Part shown: piece after piece, positions 23,101 through 31,614 of the stretch | How the letters are laid out: each line of letters opens with the position of its first letter | How positions within the stretch are numbered: the stretch's first letter is position 1 | NCBI GenBank assembly: GCA_014384025.1 | Contig: JACNGQ010000152.1 | Location: 1-54,305 of the forward strand | Length of the DNA stretch: 54,305 nucleotides | DNA from: Planctomycetota bacterium | Lineage (GTDB): Bacteria > Planctomycetota > Phycisphaerae > Sedimentisphaerales > Anaerobacaceae | Reading direction: 5' to 3' | The notes under the pieces: model-generated | Seen by the model: only the letters and a program-made list of their open reading frames with translations | What the model was told of the DNA's origin: nothing | Databases searched by the model: none | Translations under genes and position numbers: made by a program

Positions 23101-24311
23101 TGCACATCCTTTATATTCATCAACATTTTGCAACGCCGGCAGGCAGCACCGGCACACGTTCGTATGAATTTGCCCGCCGATGGGTAAAAGCAGGACACAA
23201 AGTCACCCTGATAACCGGTTATTATGATATCGGCGGTTTACAAGTGAACAAGGCACTTCACCGGAAACAGACTATCGAAGGAATAAACGTTTTCATTGTT
23301 GGGACCAAATACAGCAATAAGCAATCATACTTGCGCAGAATAATTTCATTCCTGTCCTTCTGCCTTTTGAGCATTTATGCCGGCATCAGGACCAAAGGAG
23401 TGGACGTAATTTATGCTTCAAGCACACCTTTGACCGTCGGAATTCCCGCTATGTTCATAAAGTTGGCAAGGCGTGCTCCTTTTGTTTTCGAAGTGCGCGA
23501 CCAGTGGCCTGAAATCCCAATTGAGCTGGGTATCATAAAAAACAGGTTGCTTATTAAAATACTTTTATGGCTCGAAAAAACCATTTACAAAAATTGCTCT
23601 TCAATAGTTGCCCTGTCGCCGGGTCAGGCGGAAGGTATAAAAGAAGTATTGACTGATGAAAAACCAATAACAGTAATACCCAACAGTTGCGACATTGATC
23701 TATTCGGACCGGATATTGACGGCTCTGCAGTTCGACAAAGAAGGGGCTGGGGCAACAAACTTGTTCTTCTCCACACAGGCGCGATGGGTAAGGTCAACGG
23801 CCTGAACTTCGTTATTGAAGCAGCCGAAAGGCTCAAAGGTCACAGTGATGTTATCTTTGTTTTAATAGGTGACGGAAACCAAAAATCATTTCTAGAAAAC
23901 GAAGTTCAAAAACTCGGTTTGGCAAATGTGGAAATTTTATCCTCCATGCCGAAACGAGAGCTGTCCGAATTTTATGCCGCGGCTGATACAGGTCTTGTGA
24001 TAATTGGTAATTACCCGATTATCGAACACAATTCAGCTAATAAATTCTTCGACTCATTGAGCGCGGGCAAGCCCGTGCTGATAAATTATTCCGGCTGGCA
24101 AAGAGAGATTCTGGAAGAGAACACAGCCGGCTTCGGCTGTGATTTGTGCAATCTTGAACAATTCGTCGAAAAAGTGCTTTACCTGAATTCGCACAGGCAG
24201 CAGATAAAACAAATGGGACAAAATGCCCGCAGAGTCGCCGTTGAAAAATTTAGCAGAGACGGGCTGGCAAAACAGGCCCTGGAGATAATTTCTTCACTAA
24301 AAAATGAATGA
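23100..24311 (+). CDS. Glycosyltransferase family 4 (WbuB-like)
   Basis: A 403-residue GT-B glycosyltransferase that begins MHILYIHQHFATPAGSTGTR, the WbuB-like N-terminus (first strand plus a Gly-rich acceptor loop). The donor domain has LVLLHTGAMGKVNGLNFVIEA (about 222-242), FVLIGDG and AADTGLVIIGN...EHNSANKFFDSLSAGKPVL. WbuB-type enzymes add L-fucosamine in some O antigens; the sugar here is not known. The ATG at 23100 overlaps the upstream stop as ATGA. A longer open frame from 23052 would overlap the preceding gene and begin in unrelated sequence, so it is rejected. The stop overlaps the GNAT start by eight bases. Confidence 0.92.
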   Translation: MHILYIHQHFATPAGSTGTRSYEFARRWVKAGHKVTLITGYYDIGGLQVNKALHRKQTIEGINVFIVGTKYSNKQSYLRRIISFLSFCLLSIYAGIRTKGVDVIYASSTPLTVGIPAMFIKLARRAPFVFEVRDQWPEIPIELGIIKNRLLIKILLWLEKTIYKNCSSIVALSPGQAEGIKEVLTDEKPITVIPNSCDIDLFGPDIDGSAVRQRRGWGNKLVLLHTGAMGKVNGLNFVIEAAERLKGHSDVIFVLIGDGNQKSFLENEVQKLGLANVEILSSMPKRELSEFYAAADTGLVIIGNYPIIEHNSANKFFDSLSAGKPVLINYSGWQREILEENTAGFGCDLCNLEQFVEKVLYLNSHRQQIKQMGQNARRVAVEKFSRDGLAKQALEIISSLKNE

Positions 24312-24921
24312 GACTCAAAGCCAAGTAGAATTTAAAGACCTCCAGGTTGAATATGCCCCTCAGGTCGCCGCTTTACATATTCAATGTATAAGCACCGGCT
24401 TTATCAGCTCTATGGGTATTGATTTTGTAACTTCCCTGTATGAAGCCATCGTTCAAAGTAAATCAAGTTTCGGCGTTGTCGCAGTCAGAAACGGCAAAGT
24501 GCTCGGATTCGCAGCATTTACTACGAATATCAATACACTTTATAAATCTATCGTTTGGAGAAAAGGGCTGAGATTTGCATTACTTTTGTCAGGCCATATG
24601 TGTTCCCTGAAACGGGTAAAAAGTATGTTCGAAACTCTGTTTTATCCAACCAGAATAAAAAATATGGACCTGCCCTCAGCAGAACTGCTTTCAATCGCAA
24701 TCGCTCCTGAAGAACAGCGAAAGGGGCTGGCCGGCCAATTAATTGAAAGGGGATTCCAACATTACGGCAAAAGAGGAGTAGATAAAGTCAAGGTTCTAAT
24801 CGGAGCAGATAATAAGTCGGGAAATAAATTGTATCTCAAGTCCGGATTCGAGCCTGCCGGACAGATTATCAATCATGGCCTGCCCAGTAATGTTTATGTC
24901 GCTCGAATAAATCAGGTTTGA
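24304..24921 (+). CDS. GNAT family N-acetyltransferase
   Basis: A 205-residue GNAT-fold protein: an N-terminal acceptor region (VEYAPQVAALHIQCI), the acetyl-CoA loop SIAIAPEEQRKGLAGQLIERG (Q/R-x-x-G-x-A, about 133-153) and a C-terminal VKVLIGADNKSGNKLYLKSGFE (about 160-181). It probably acetylates an amino sugar precursor or unit for this polysaccharide, since it overlaps the glycosyltransferase gene before it by eight bases. The N-acetyl acceptor is not readable from sequence. Convergent with the WecA-like gene nine bases away. Confidence 0.85.
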   Translation: MNETQSQVEFKDLQVEYAPQVAALHIQCISTGFISSMGIDFVTSLYEAIVQSKSSFGVVAVRNGKVLGFAAFTTNINTLYKSIVWRKGLRFALLLSGHMCSLKRVKSMFETLFYPTRIKNMDLPSAELLSIAIAPEEQRKGLAGQLIERGFQHYGKRGVDKVKVLIGADNKSGNKLYLKSGFEPAGQIINHGLPSNVYVARINQV

Positions 24922-24929
24922 GCCGAAAA

Positions 24930-26099
24930 TCATTGATCCTTGCGGATTGCACCCCGAAGGCCGTCCATCTTCAAATAGCCTTTTTTCCAAACCGCAATCC
25001 CTGAAACAACAAACACGATTACATATACAATCAGGGCATATCTGGTTTTTATCTGGCTCATAGCAAGACCAATCAGGGCATACAGGGCCGCTAAGGCGTA
25101 GCAAATAGCAACGGTTTTTTTCAGCGGTATCCCCCTGTCAATCATCTGGTCGTATATATGCCCGCGGTCGGAAACAAATAATGGACGCTTATTTATGAAT
25201 CTTCTGACAAGTGCAACAGCAGTATCGAGAATCGGCAGTCCAAAGACCACGACCGAAGCCATCCACCATCTTGGAGTTTTCTCGGCAAACAAAATCATAA
25301 GAACCGCCACTACAAAGCCGAGCAGCATACTTCCGGCATCTCCCATAAAGATTTTAGCAGGATGCCGATTAAATGGTAAAAAGCCAAATACAGCGCCGAG
25401 CAGTCCCAAACATATAACTACGCGCACTGCATCACCGCCAACTTCGCTGAAACCCCATGTACCTAAATGAATCGCCAACAATAACATGGCACCTGTGATT
25501 ATCACCGTAACACCTGCACAAAGGCCATCCAGACCATCCAGAAGATTTAGCGAATTGCTTGCACCCAATACAAAGATGATGACAATCGGAATTCCCAATA
25601 TAACTTCAATATTTTCCGGAATTCTTGCGCCCTCCAATGAAGAATATAAAGCCGGTCTTATGCCAACGAAAATTAAAACAACCGCCGCCGCAACCTGGCC
25701 CAATATTTTCTGCCCGGGCTTTATATCAAATATGTCATCGATGAGCCCTATAAGGCATGCTATCGATCCGCCAGCCAACACCGCCGCCAGCCATGTGAAT
25801 GACAGGCGAAAATGGTCCGGTTCAAATGAACTTGCCGATGTCCGGTCGCTAATGCAATAAATACCTGTAAGTATGCCAACGGTCAGTCCTGCCAAAATGC
25901 CTACACCACCAAGATAGGCAACGCTGTTTTTATGAGTTTTTACCAGCTTATCCGGTTTATCAACAATTCCAAGCTTCAGTGCGATATTCTTGCACAACAA
26001 GGTGGCGACTAAGGCTGAAATAAATGAAAACACCGGCACAGGCCAGAATTGCAACACCCAACTAAGGGGTCTTTCAGGACCGATGAGATTGTCTAACAT
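24930..26099 (-). CDS. WecA/MraY-like undecaprenyl-phosphate glycosyl-1-phosphate transferase
   Basis: A 389-residue polytopic protein with about ten membrane segments. Motifs of the WecA/MraY/Rfe family: KPDKLVKTHKNSVAYLGGVGI (about 46-66), GLIDDIFDIKPGQKILGQ (DDxxD-like, about 128-145), NLLDGLDGLCAG (about 191-202) and FNRHPAKIFMGDAGSM (about 252-267, with HPAKIFMGD). It transfers an N-acetylhexosamine-1-phosphate from a UDP-sugar onto undecaprenyl phosphate. GAGG precedes the ATG by nine bases. It is on the opposite strand to the rest of the cluster and would give a second initiating enzyme besides the one at 26310; they may start different glycans. Confidence 0.93.
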   Translation of the reverse strand: MLDNLIGPERPLSWVLQFWPVPVFSFISALVATLLCKNIALKLGIVDKPDKLVKTHKNSVAYLGGVGILAGLTVGILTGIYCISDRTSASSFEPDHFRLSFTWLAAVLAGGSIACLIGLIDDIFDIKPGQKILGQVAAAVVLIFVGIRPALYSSLEGARIPENIEVILGIPIVIIFVLGASNSLNLLDGLDGLCAGVTVIITGAMLLLAIHLGTWGFSEVGGDAVRVVICLGLLGAVFGFLPFNRHPAKIFMGDAGSMLLGFVVAVLMILFAEKTPRWWMASVVVFGLPILDTAVALVRRFINKRPLFVSDRGHIYDQMIDRGIPLKKTVAICYALAALYALIGLAMSQIKTRYALIVYVIVFVVSGIAVWKKGYLKMDGLRGAIRKDQ

Positions 26100-26203
26100 T
26101 AATGCAATCCTCTATCTGAATAATTCCCGGACAGGGAGCATTTTGCAGGTTTTACACAGTTTACAGAACGAATACAAATCTGTCCAGACGAATCACTGTT
26201 ACG

Positions 26204-26232
26204 TTGACATTGGAGTTATATTCGGATAAACT
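26204..26232 (+). promoter_or_regulatory. Promoter candidate for sugar transferase gene
   Basis: Consensus TTGACA (26204-26209), a 17-base spacer and TAAACT (26227-26232, 4 of 6). The start would lie near 26239, 71 bases upstream of the ATG at 26310. Confidence 0.55.
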
Positions 26233-26309
26233 GTTGGTTACTCTGCGAAATTGCTACTGTTAAGCTCGTCGATAAACCGGCTGTCTTTTAATAATCACAG
26301 TGAGGTCGA

Positions 26310-26927
26310 ATGAACCTTTTTAATATTTGTAAACGTGTGCTTGATATTTTGATTGCCATAGCCGTGATGGTTATTCTGTCTCCGGCATTGGTTGCGATAT
26401 GGATAGCTATAAAGCTTAGCAGTAAAGGGCCTGTAATATTCAAGCAAGAAAGAGCAGGGAAAAACAGCAAGCCATTTGTCTTTTACAAATTCAGAACTAT
26501 GAAACCGGATGTTGAGCCTTTTGGGTCAAGCCCGAAATCCGGCCAGGATCCCCGCTTGACAAAATTCGGGAAGTTTCTCCGAGAGTACTCACTCGACGAA
26601 CTGCCGCAGCTATTTAACGTATTAAAAGGGGATATGAGCATTGTCGGGCCTCGACCCCTGTATATTTCCCAGATACCAGAATGGAATGAACTGCAAAAAA
26701 TGCGGCTGCTTGTAAAGCCCGGCCTGACGGGTCTGGCACAAATCAGTGGCAGGGCCGAACTTACACGCGAAGAAAAACTTAATCTCGATGTTAAATATGT
26801 GGAAACCGCATCATTATTAACCGATATAAGGATAATACTGTCAACTATTGCCTATGTGTTCAAGCGGAAGAACATCTACGAAAAAAGCTACTCGCAAGCC
26901 GAATACACCCGAGGCCAGAGCAAATAA
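26310..26927 (+). CDS. Initiating sugar transferase (monotopic phosphoglycosyl transferase)
   Basis: A 205-residue bacterial sugar transferase of the PglC/WcaJ core type. An N-terminal re-entrant helix (about 8-35, ILIAIAVMVILSPALVAIW) is followed by the catalytic block KQERAGKNSKPFVFYKFRTM (about 46-65), REYSLDELPQLFNVLKGDMS (the conserved D-E pair) and VGPRPL, then GLTGLAQISGR. It transfers a phospho-sugar from a UDP-sugar to undecaprenyl phosphate, the first step of repeat-unit building. Lacks the extra N-terminal four-helix domain of WbaP-type enzymes, which is normal for this short subfamily. AGTGAGG lies before the ATG. Confidence 0.93.
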   Translation: MNLFNICKRVLDILIAIAVMVILSPALVAIWIAIKLSSKGPVIFKQERAGKNSKPFVFYKFRTMKPDVEPFGSSPKSGQDPRLTKFGKFLREYSLDELPQLFNVLKGDMSIVGPRPLYISQIPEWNELQKMRLLVKPGLTGLAQISGRAELTREEKLNLDVKYVETASLLTDIRIILSTIAYVFKRKNIYEKSYSQAEYTRGQSK

Positions 26928-26970
26928 GGAAGCTGAAATAAATATATTAAATTCAATATACGATACACAA

Positions 26971-28092
26971 ATGAAATACCATACAAGAATAGAGCGGTTG
27001 GAGCAATTAAGCGAGCAGGAAAGAACCCGCATAAAGGAAGTTACTGAAACGTTTCCTTTTCGCAGCAACGATTATTACTTGTCACTTATTAACTGGGATG
27101 ACCCCGACGATCCTATCCGCAAAATTATAATCCCTAACTTGCACGAGCTTGAAAAATGGGGCAGGCTTGACCCCTCAGACGAAGAAAGCTATACGATCAT
27201 ACCCGGGCTCGAGCATAAATATCATTCCACAGCACTGCTTGTAATCAGTAATGTATGCGAGGGCATCTGCCGGTACTGTTTCCGTAAGCGAGTTTTCATC
27301 GACACGCAAAGGACATATCTTCACGACCCGGCCGCGGCTATGCAATACATAACAGAGCATAAAGAGATAACAAACGTTCTATTGTCCGGTGGAGATCCGT
27401 TTGCACTGGAAACATCAAAACTTGAGAATATTATCCGACAGCTAAGAGAGATTGAACACGTACAAATAATACGCATAGGCACGAAGATGCCGGCATTCAA
27501 TCCGCATCGTATAATCAAAAACACAGCCTTGCTTGAGATGATAAGCAAGTACTCTACTGAGCAAAAAAAGATATATATAATGACCCACTTTGATCATCCC
27601 CGTGAATTGACCGATGTGGCCGTAAAAAGTGTCAATCTGCTTCACAAAGCCGGTGCATTACTGGCAAATCAAACGCCCCTGATAAGAGGTGTCAATTCTA
27701 ACCCGTTGATTCTGGCTGAGCTGCTCGGGAAACTTTCTTTTATTGGTGCGGTTCCTTACTATATTTTCCAGTGTCGTCCGGCAATCGGCAATAAATCTTA
27801 CACGGTTCCAATTGAAAAAGGCTATGAGATTATCGAGCAAGCCAAATCCATGGTATCAGGACTGGCAAAGCGGGCGCGTTATACAATGTCACACACAAGC
27901 GGTAAGATTGAAATCCTCGGCAAAACAAAGAAGTTTGTGTACTTCAAATACCTTCGTGCCGCTGACGATCAGGATAGCGGACGTTTTTTGGTCTTCAAAA
28001 GCAATCCAAATGCCTACTGGTTCGACGACTACGATGAAGTAGTTCGCGATTATCCGATTAATCTGCCATACAGGGCTTATGGCCCGGAATGA
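26971..28092 (+). CDS. KamA family radical SAM protein (lysine 2,3-aminomutase-like)
   Basis: A 373-residue radical SAM protein with the CxxxCxxC cluster motif Cys96-Cys100-Cys103 (CEGICRYCFRKR), preceded by PFRSNDYYLSLINWDDPDDPI and followed by LLSGGDPF, the pattern of lysine 2,3-aminomutase and EpmB relatives. In KamA enzymes a Lys in a Gly-rich stretch holds PLP; here that place reads HTSGKIEIL (Lys near 312), a variant. Reaction likely a PLP/SAM 1,2-amino shift on lysine or a related residue, but unproven. The ATG at 26971 is chosen because a longer frame (26848) lies inside the sugar transferase gene and reads as out-of-frame sequence; no strong ribosome site precedes it. No elongation factor P gene is adjacent. 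Confidence 0.85.
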   Translation: MKYHTRIERLEQLSEQERTRIKEVTETFPFRSNDYYLSLINWDDPDDPIRKIIIPNLHELEKWGRLDPSDEESYTIIPGLEHKYHSTALLVISNVCEGICRYCFRKRVFIDTQRTYLHDPAAAMQYITEHKEITNVLLSGGDPFALETSKLENIIRQLREIEHVQIIRIGTKMPAFNPHRIIKNTALLEMISKYSTEQKKIYIMTHFDHPRELTDVAVKSVNLLHKAGALLANQTPLIRGVNSNPLILAELLGKLSFIGAVPYYIFQCRPAIGNKSYTVPIEKGYEIIEQAKSMVSGLAKRARYTMSHTSGKIEILGKTKKFVYFKYLRAADDQDSGRFLVFKSNPNAYWFDDYDEVVRDYPINLPYRAYGPE

Positions 28093-28151
28093 ATTCGCAC
28101 TTTCTGATTCCACCTTCCACCAATTGGGGTGATAATAAAGCATATTGAAAA

Positions 28152-29384
28152 ATGGCCTGTAGAACTGCGATAATTACTTTGCTGATGTTAATATTCAGTG
28201 GGAAAGGACTTGCCTTAGAACCCAACGAAATCCTTATTATAGCCAACAGGCAAATTTCTACGTCTCAGCGGATTGCAGAGTACTATTGTGAAAAACGAAA
28301 TATTCCGAAGAAAAATATCATCCACCTTGCTTTAGGTCACAATCCACGTGAGACAATCAGCAGGAACGAGTATGAAGGTTCCCTTGCTTTGCCAATCAGA
28401 AGGCAGTTGCAGCGAAGGTTTCCCGGCGAAATCAGATGCCTGGTAACAACCTATGGCATACCAGTCAAGGCAGGCTCACAAGGGCCTTTGCCGGGAATGG
28501 GAGGTAAACTAAAAGAATTGAAGAGGCTTCTCATCAAGGAAAAGCAAAGTCTTGAGCAACTTAAACAGGACCTCTCAACTAATCCCGGGCAAATGTCAAT
28601 CCAGACAAAACAAATCAATCAAAAAATCACTCAGATGCAGCTTGAAATCGGCCGTATGAGCGGCAAAGAGACAAATGCATCGGTGGATAGTGAATTATCG
28701 ATGTTATTGTTCCAATCCTACGATTTATATCGATGGCAACCTAATATGCTAAGAGGTCAAGTTCCGGGCTTAGGTTTTAAAACGCTTATGGTTAGTCGGC
28801 TGGATGGCCCGGACTATGAAATAGTAAAGGGTCTTATAGATAAAGCACTAACCGCGGAACAGACAGGATTAAAGGGTAATGCCTACATAGATACACGGGG
28901 CATTGTAAAAAAGGACCTGTACGGATATTTTGACCAATCCTTGCGAGATTTGGGAGCATTCATAACTTCGAATACGAAGATGCCAATTAAAACCGAACAA
29001 ACGGGACAGCTTTTTCAACCCGGGAGCTGCCCACAAACGGCTGTTTATTGCGGCTGGTACAGTTTGAGAAAATATGTGGATGCTTTCGATTTTGTTGATG
29101 GTGCCGTCGGATTTCATATCGCCAGCTTCGAGGCCCAAAAACTGCGAGATCCGAACAGCAGTACCTGGTGTGCTGCAATGCTGCGAGACGGCATCACCGC
29201 AACTCTGGGCGCTGTGGATGAACCATACCTTCACTCATTCCCTCAACCGAAAGAATTCTTTGCAGAGCTGTTCAAGGGTAGCTGTCTCGTAGAGGCATAC
29301 TATCACACAAAACCGTTTAATTCATGGCAATTGGTTCTGATAGGTGACCCGCTATATCGACCTTTTAAAAACACTATAGATTGA
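28152..29384 (+). CDS. TIGR03790 family exported protein
   Basis: A 410-residue protein with a Sec signal (about 1-22, LMLIFSGKGLALEP) and the family layout: EILIIANRQISTSQRIAEYYCEKR (about 24-47), RCLVTTYGIPVKAG (about 98-111), a charged helical insert of about 60 residues (LKELKRLLIKEKQSLEQLKQ and following), KTLMVSRLDGPDYEIVKGLI, VGFHIASFEAQKLRD and the final VLIGDPLYRPF. The family is known in planctomycetes, acidobacteria and relatives; its function is not known. The insert has heptad-like spacing and may be a coiled coil. The gene is convergent with VanZ, three bases away. Confidence 0.82.
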   Translation: MACRTAIITLLMLIFSGKGLALEPNEILIIANRQISTSQRIAEYYCEKRNIPKKNIIHLALGHNPRETISRNEYEGSLALPIRRQLQRRFPGEIRCLVTTYGIPVKAGSQGPLPGMGGKLKELKRLLIKEKQSLEQLKQDLSTNPGQMSIQTKQINQKITQMQLEIGRMSGKETNASVDSELSMLLFQSYDLYRWQPNMLRGQVPGLGFKTLMVSRLDGPDYEIVKGLIDKALTAEQTGLKGNAYIDTRGIVKKDLYGYFDQSLRDLGAFITSNTKMPIKTEQTGQLFQPGSCPQTAVYCGWYSLRKYVDAFDFVDGAVGFHIASFEAQKLRDPNSSTWCAAMLRDGITATLGAVDEPYLHSFPQPKEFFAELFKGSCLVEAYYHTKPFNSWQLVLIGDPLYRPFKNTID

Positions 29385-29387
29385 AAC

Positions 29388-30131
29388 TTAAGATTGAACA
29401 ATGTCTTTTGCATCTTTAGTCTTGTGAGACAACGTCATCAGACAGGTTGTAACTACAACGGCTGCAAGTGCAACAACAGAAATGATAACCTCCTGCAATC
29501 CGAGAACTTTACCAAGAGCTATAGAGAACAGTTTTACAGTCGTTAATAAGACCGTCGGCCCAGCCAATGCCGATACCAACCATTGAGGTTTAGGGGGCTT
29601 CAGCGAAAGATAAAGATGCATATACTGAATCCACAGCATAGTAAATATTGCGTATGCAAACAGATGAAATATTGCGTATGCAACCGGAACCATCTCGGCT
29701 AAATTCGCCTGTGCGATATTCGTTATGCCAAAGATTACAGTACCGACAACTAAAAGAGCAGCAGGCCAAAAGGTGAAAACCGAAAACAGAATCAAGCCTG
29801 CCAGCGTACCCGCCAAATTTGCGGCCATATCCCTAACATCACAATTACGCCCTACAACGCCCTGAAGCAGTTCATCAACAACCCCATATCCGATTACGAT
29901 GAAAAAAACCCACCATACGCCGGCTCTTCGCCAGTTTACTTTTTTATCGCCGCTGATTGCAAACCAGAGCAGAAAAACCAAAGTAAGATAGGCAAGGAAG
30001 TGAAGACTTTTATCGGAAACGCCGGCCTTACGAACCACTCCCGGGACCGGTATATGGGCAAGAATAAAGAATGCAGGCCAATAGAAAATCAACGAAATTA
30101 TAGTCACCTTTTGTCTTCGCGATAACGCCAT
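29388..30131 (-). CDS. VanZ family membrane protein
   Basis: A 247-residue protein with about six to seven hydrophobic segments. The first half is a VanZ-like domain: an N-terminal helix, DKSLHFLAYLTLVF (about 40-53), and VVDELLQGVVGRNCDVRDMAANLAG (about 84-108) with the Asp-Glu and Arg-Asp of the family. VanZ proteins are linked to low-level teicoplanin resistance; the general role is unknown. The second half (from about 125) adds more membrane helices not typical of the short form. AGGAT precedes the ATG. Confidence 0.82.
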   Translation of the reverse strand: MALSRRQKVTIISLIFYWPAFFILAHIPVPGVVRKAGVSDKSLHFLAYLTLVFLLWFAISGDKKVNWRRAGVWWVFFIVIGYGVVDELLQGVVGRNCDVRDMAANLAGTLAGLILFSVFTFWPAALLVVGTVIFGITNIAQANLAEMVPVAYAIFHLFAYAIFTMLWIQYMHLYLSLKPPKPQWLVSALAGPTVLLTTVKLFSIALGKVLGLQEVIISVVALAAVVVTTCLMTLSHKTKDAKDIVQS

Positions 30132-30362
30132 TTAAACATCCTATAAGAGTTCATCATTACGAAAAACCGAAGACTTAGCCCAACGGTTTTTCTTTGATTT
30201 TACCAGAGATTTGTTGATGATGTAATATATAGTTTGCATGAAATTGAATACAACATTGCCTATAAAAAATAAAGTTTAATGTGGGAAATGCCGTATTGAA
30301 CATGTATAATACAGGTATATTATAAGCCCCACTTCAAAAAATTAATTTGGAGGACTAAGAAA

Positions 30363-31583
30363 ATGAAACGTTTTGCAATCCTTGGAATAATCTTGATTTG
30401 TTTTGCAAGCCTTTGTCTCGGTCAGCGCAGAAGCCGAACACCGCAAAAGATAGTTCGTCTTACAAAGCCGAAATTAACAGGGACGGTCAGTTTCGAAGAA
30501 GCCCTGGCTAAACGGCGAAGTGTGCGCTTATTTGCCAACAAACCGCTCGAATCCGAGCAGATTAGTCAATTGGCCTGGGCCGGTCAGGGCATAACGGAAA
30601 AACAAAGAGGTCTGCGAACGGCCCCATCGGTCGGAGAAACTTACCCCATAGAGCTGTATTTTGCCACCGAGGAGGGGCTGTTTGTTTATCGCCCGGCCGA
30701 ACACAGTCTGGAGCAAACCTCAGACAAGGACATCCGCAGCAGTTTAGCCACCGCAGCTTCAATGCAGGAGTCGGTTGCTATGGCCGGCTGTGATATTATT
30801 GTCGCAGGCTCTGTCAGAAAGCTTACAACTCAGTTTCGCAATAAAGCCAAAACATATATGCTGCTCGAAGCCGGGCACGTCGCTCAGAATATTCTACTGC
30901 AGGCTGCTTGTCTGGATTTGGGCTCATTACCGGTCGGAAGCTTTACCACAAAGGAAGTCAGCAGAGCATGCAGATTACCGGCAGGCTTGGAGCCACTATA
31001 TATAATATGCGTCGGGCATACAATAGAACAGGCCGCAGCAGAAGCATCGAAAACCCAGGAGGGTACTGGAGCGAAAAGAGCTGCTTTGATCGTTGCCAGC
31101 CAAAATTTCCGCGAGGAGGAACTTTTCGAGACAAAAAGGGCGCTCGATGCAGCGGGCGTTCAGACGGTTATAGCAAGCACAAGAATAGGAACTCTAAGAG
31201 GCATGCTTGGAAGAATTACCGAGGCAAATGTTCTGGTGGGCCAATTGAATGTCAATGATTACGACGCAATCATTTTTATAGGAGGCCCCGGAGCCGTTGA
31301 GTATGTCGCTAATCCTGTTGTGTTGAATCTTGCTCGGGAGGCCATACGCAACAGAAGGATCCTCGCAGCAATTGGCACAGCACCTACTATCCTGGCCAAC
31401 GCAGGTGTACTCACAGGCGTCAGAACCACGAGCCAGCTTACCGAACGTAATATACTCGTATTAGCCGGCGCTTTATATACCGGTCTCCCTGTCGAGGAAG
31501 ACAGAATGATAATAACCGGCAGGGACCCGGGAGCTGCAATGCAATTCGGCAGAAAGATTGCAGACACCCTCATCGGCAGATGA
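30363..31583 (+). CDS. Exported nitroreductase (SagB-type) - DJ-1/PfpI fusion
   Basis: A 406-residue two-domain protein. A Sec signal (1-20) precedes a nitroreductase/SagB-like FMN domain (about 40-225; KRRSVRLFANKPL, APSVGETYPIELYF, AGHVAQNILLQA, LPVGSF) and a DJ-1/PfpI domain (about 237-405; AALIVASQNFREEELFETKRAL, DAIIFIGGPGAVEY, ILANAGVLTG). In DJ-1/PfpI enzymes the nucleophile Cys is in A-I-C-H-G-P; here Gly338 stands in the place (AAIGTAP), so protease- or glyoxalase-type chemistry is not expected. Glu252-254 near the usual acidic residue is kept. GGAGG stands nine bases before the ATG. The pairing of these folds on one exported protein is unusual; function unknown. Confidence 0.85.
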   Translation: MKRFAILGIILICFASLCLGQRRSRTPQKIVRLTKPKLTGTVSFEEALAKRRSVRLFANKPLESEQISQLAWAGQGITEKQRGLRTAPSVGETYPIELYFATEEGLFVYRPAEHSLEQTSDKDIRSSLATAASMQESVAMAGCDIIVAGSVRKLTTQFRNKAKTYMLLEAGHVAQNILLQAACLDLGSLPVGSFTTKEVSRACRLPAGLEPLYIICVGHTIEQAAAEASKTQEGTGAKRAALIVASQNFREEELFETKRALDAAGVQTVIASTRIGTLRGMLGRITEANVLVGQLNVNDYDAIIFIGGPGAVEYVANPVVLNLAREAIRNRRILAAIGTAPTILANAGVLTGVRTTSQLTERNILVLAGALYTGLPVEEDRMIITGRDPGAAMQFGRKIADTLIGR

Positions 31584-31614
31584 TCTCAAATACACAATCA
31601 CAAGTGAAAAACGC

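Noticed and set aside
26848-26970. Longer start for the KamA gene (overlap with sugar transferase)
   Set aside because: The extra 41 residues are read from within the sugar transferase gene in another frame and look random (SSGRTSTKKATRK); no ribosome site supports the upstream ATG.
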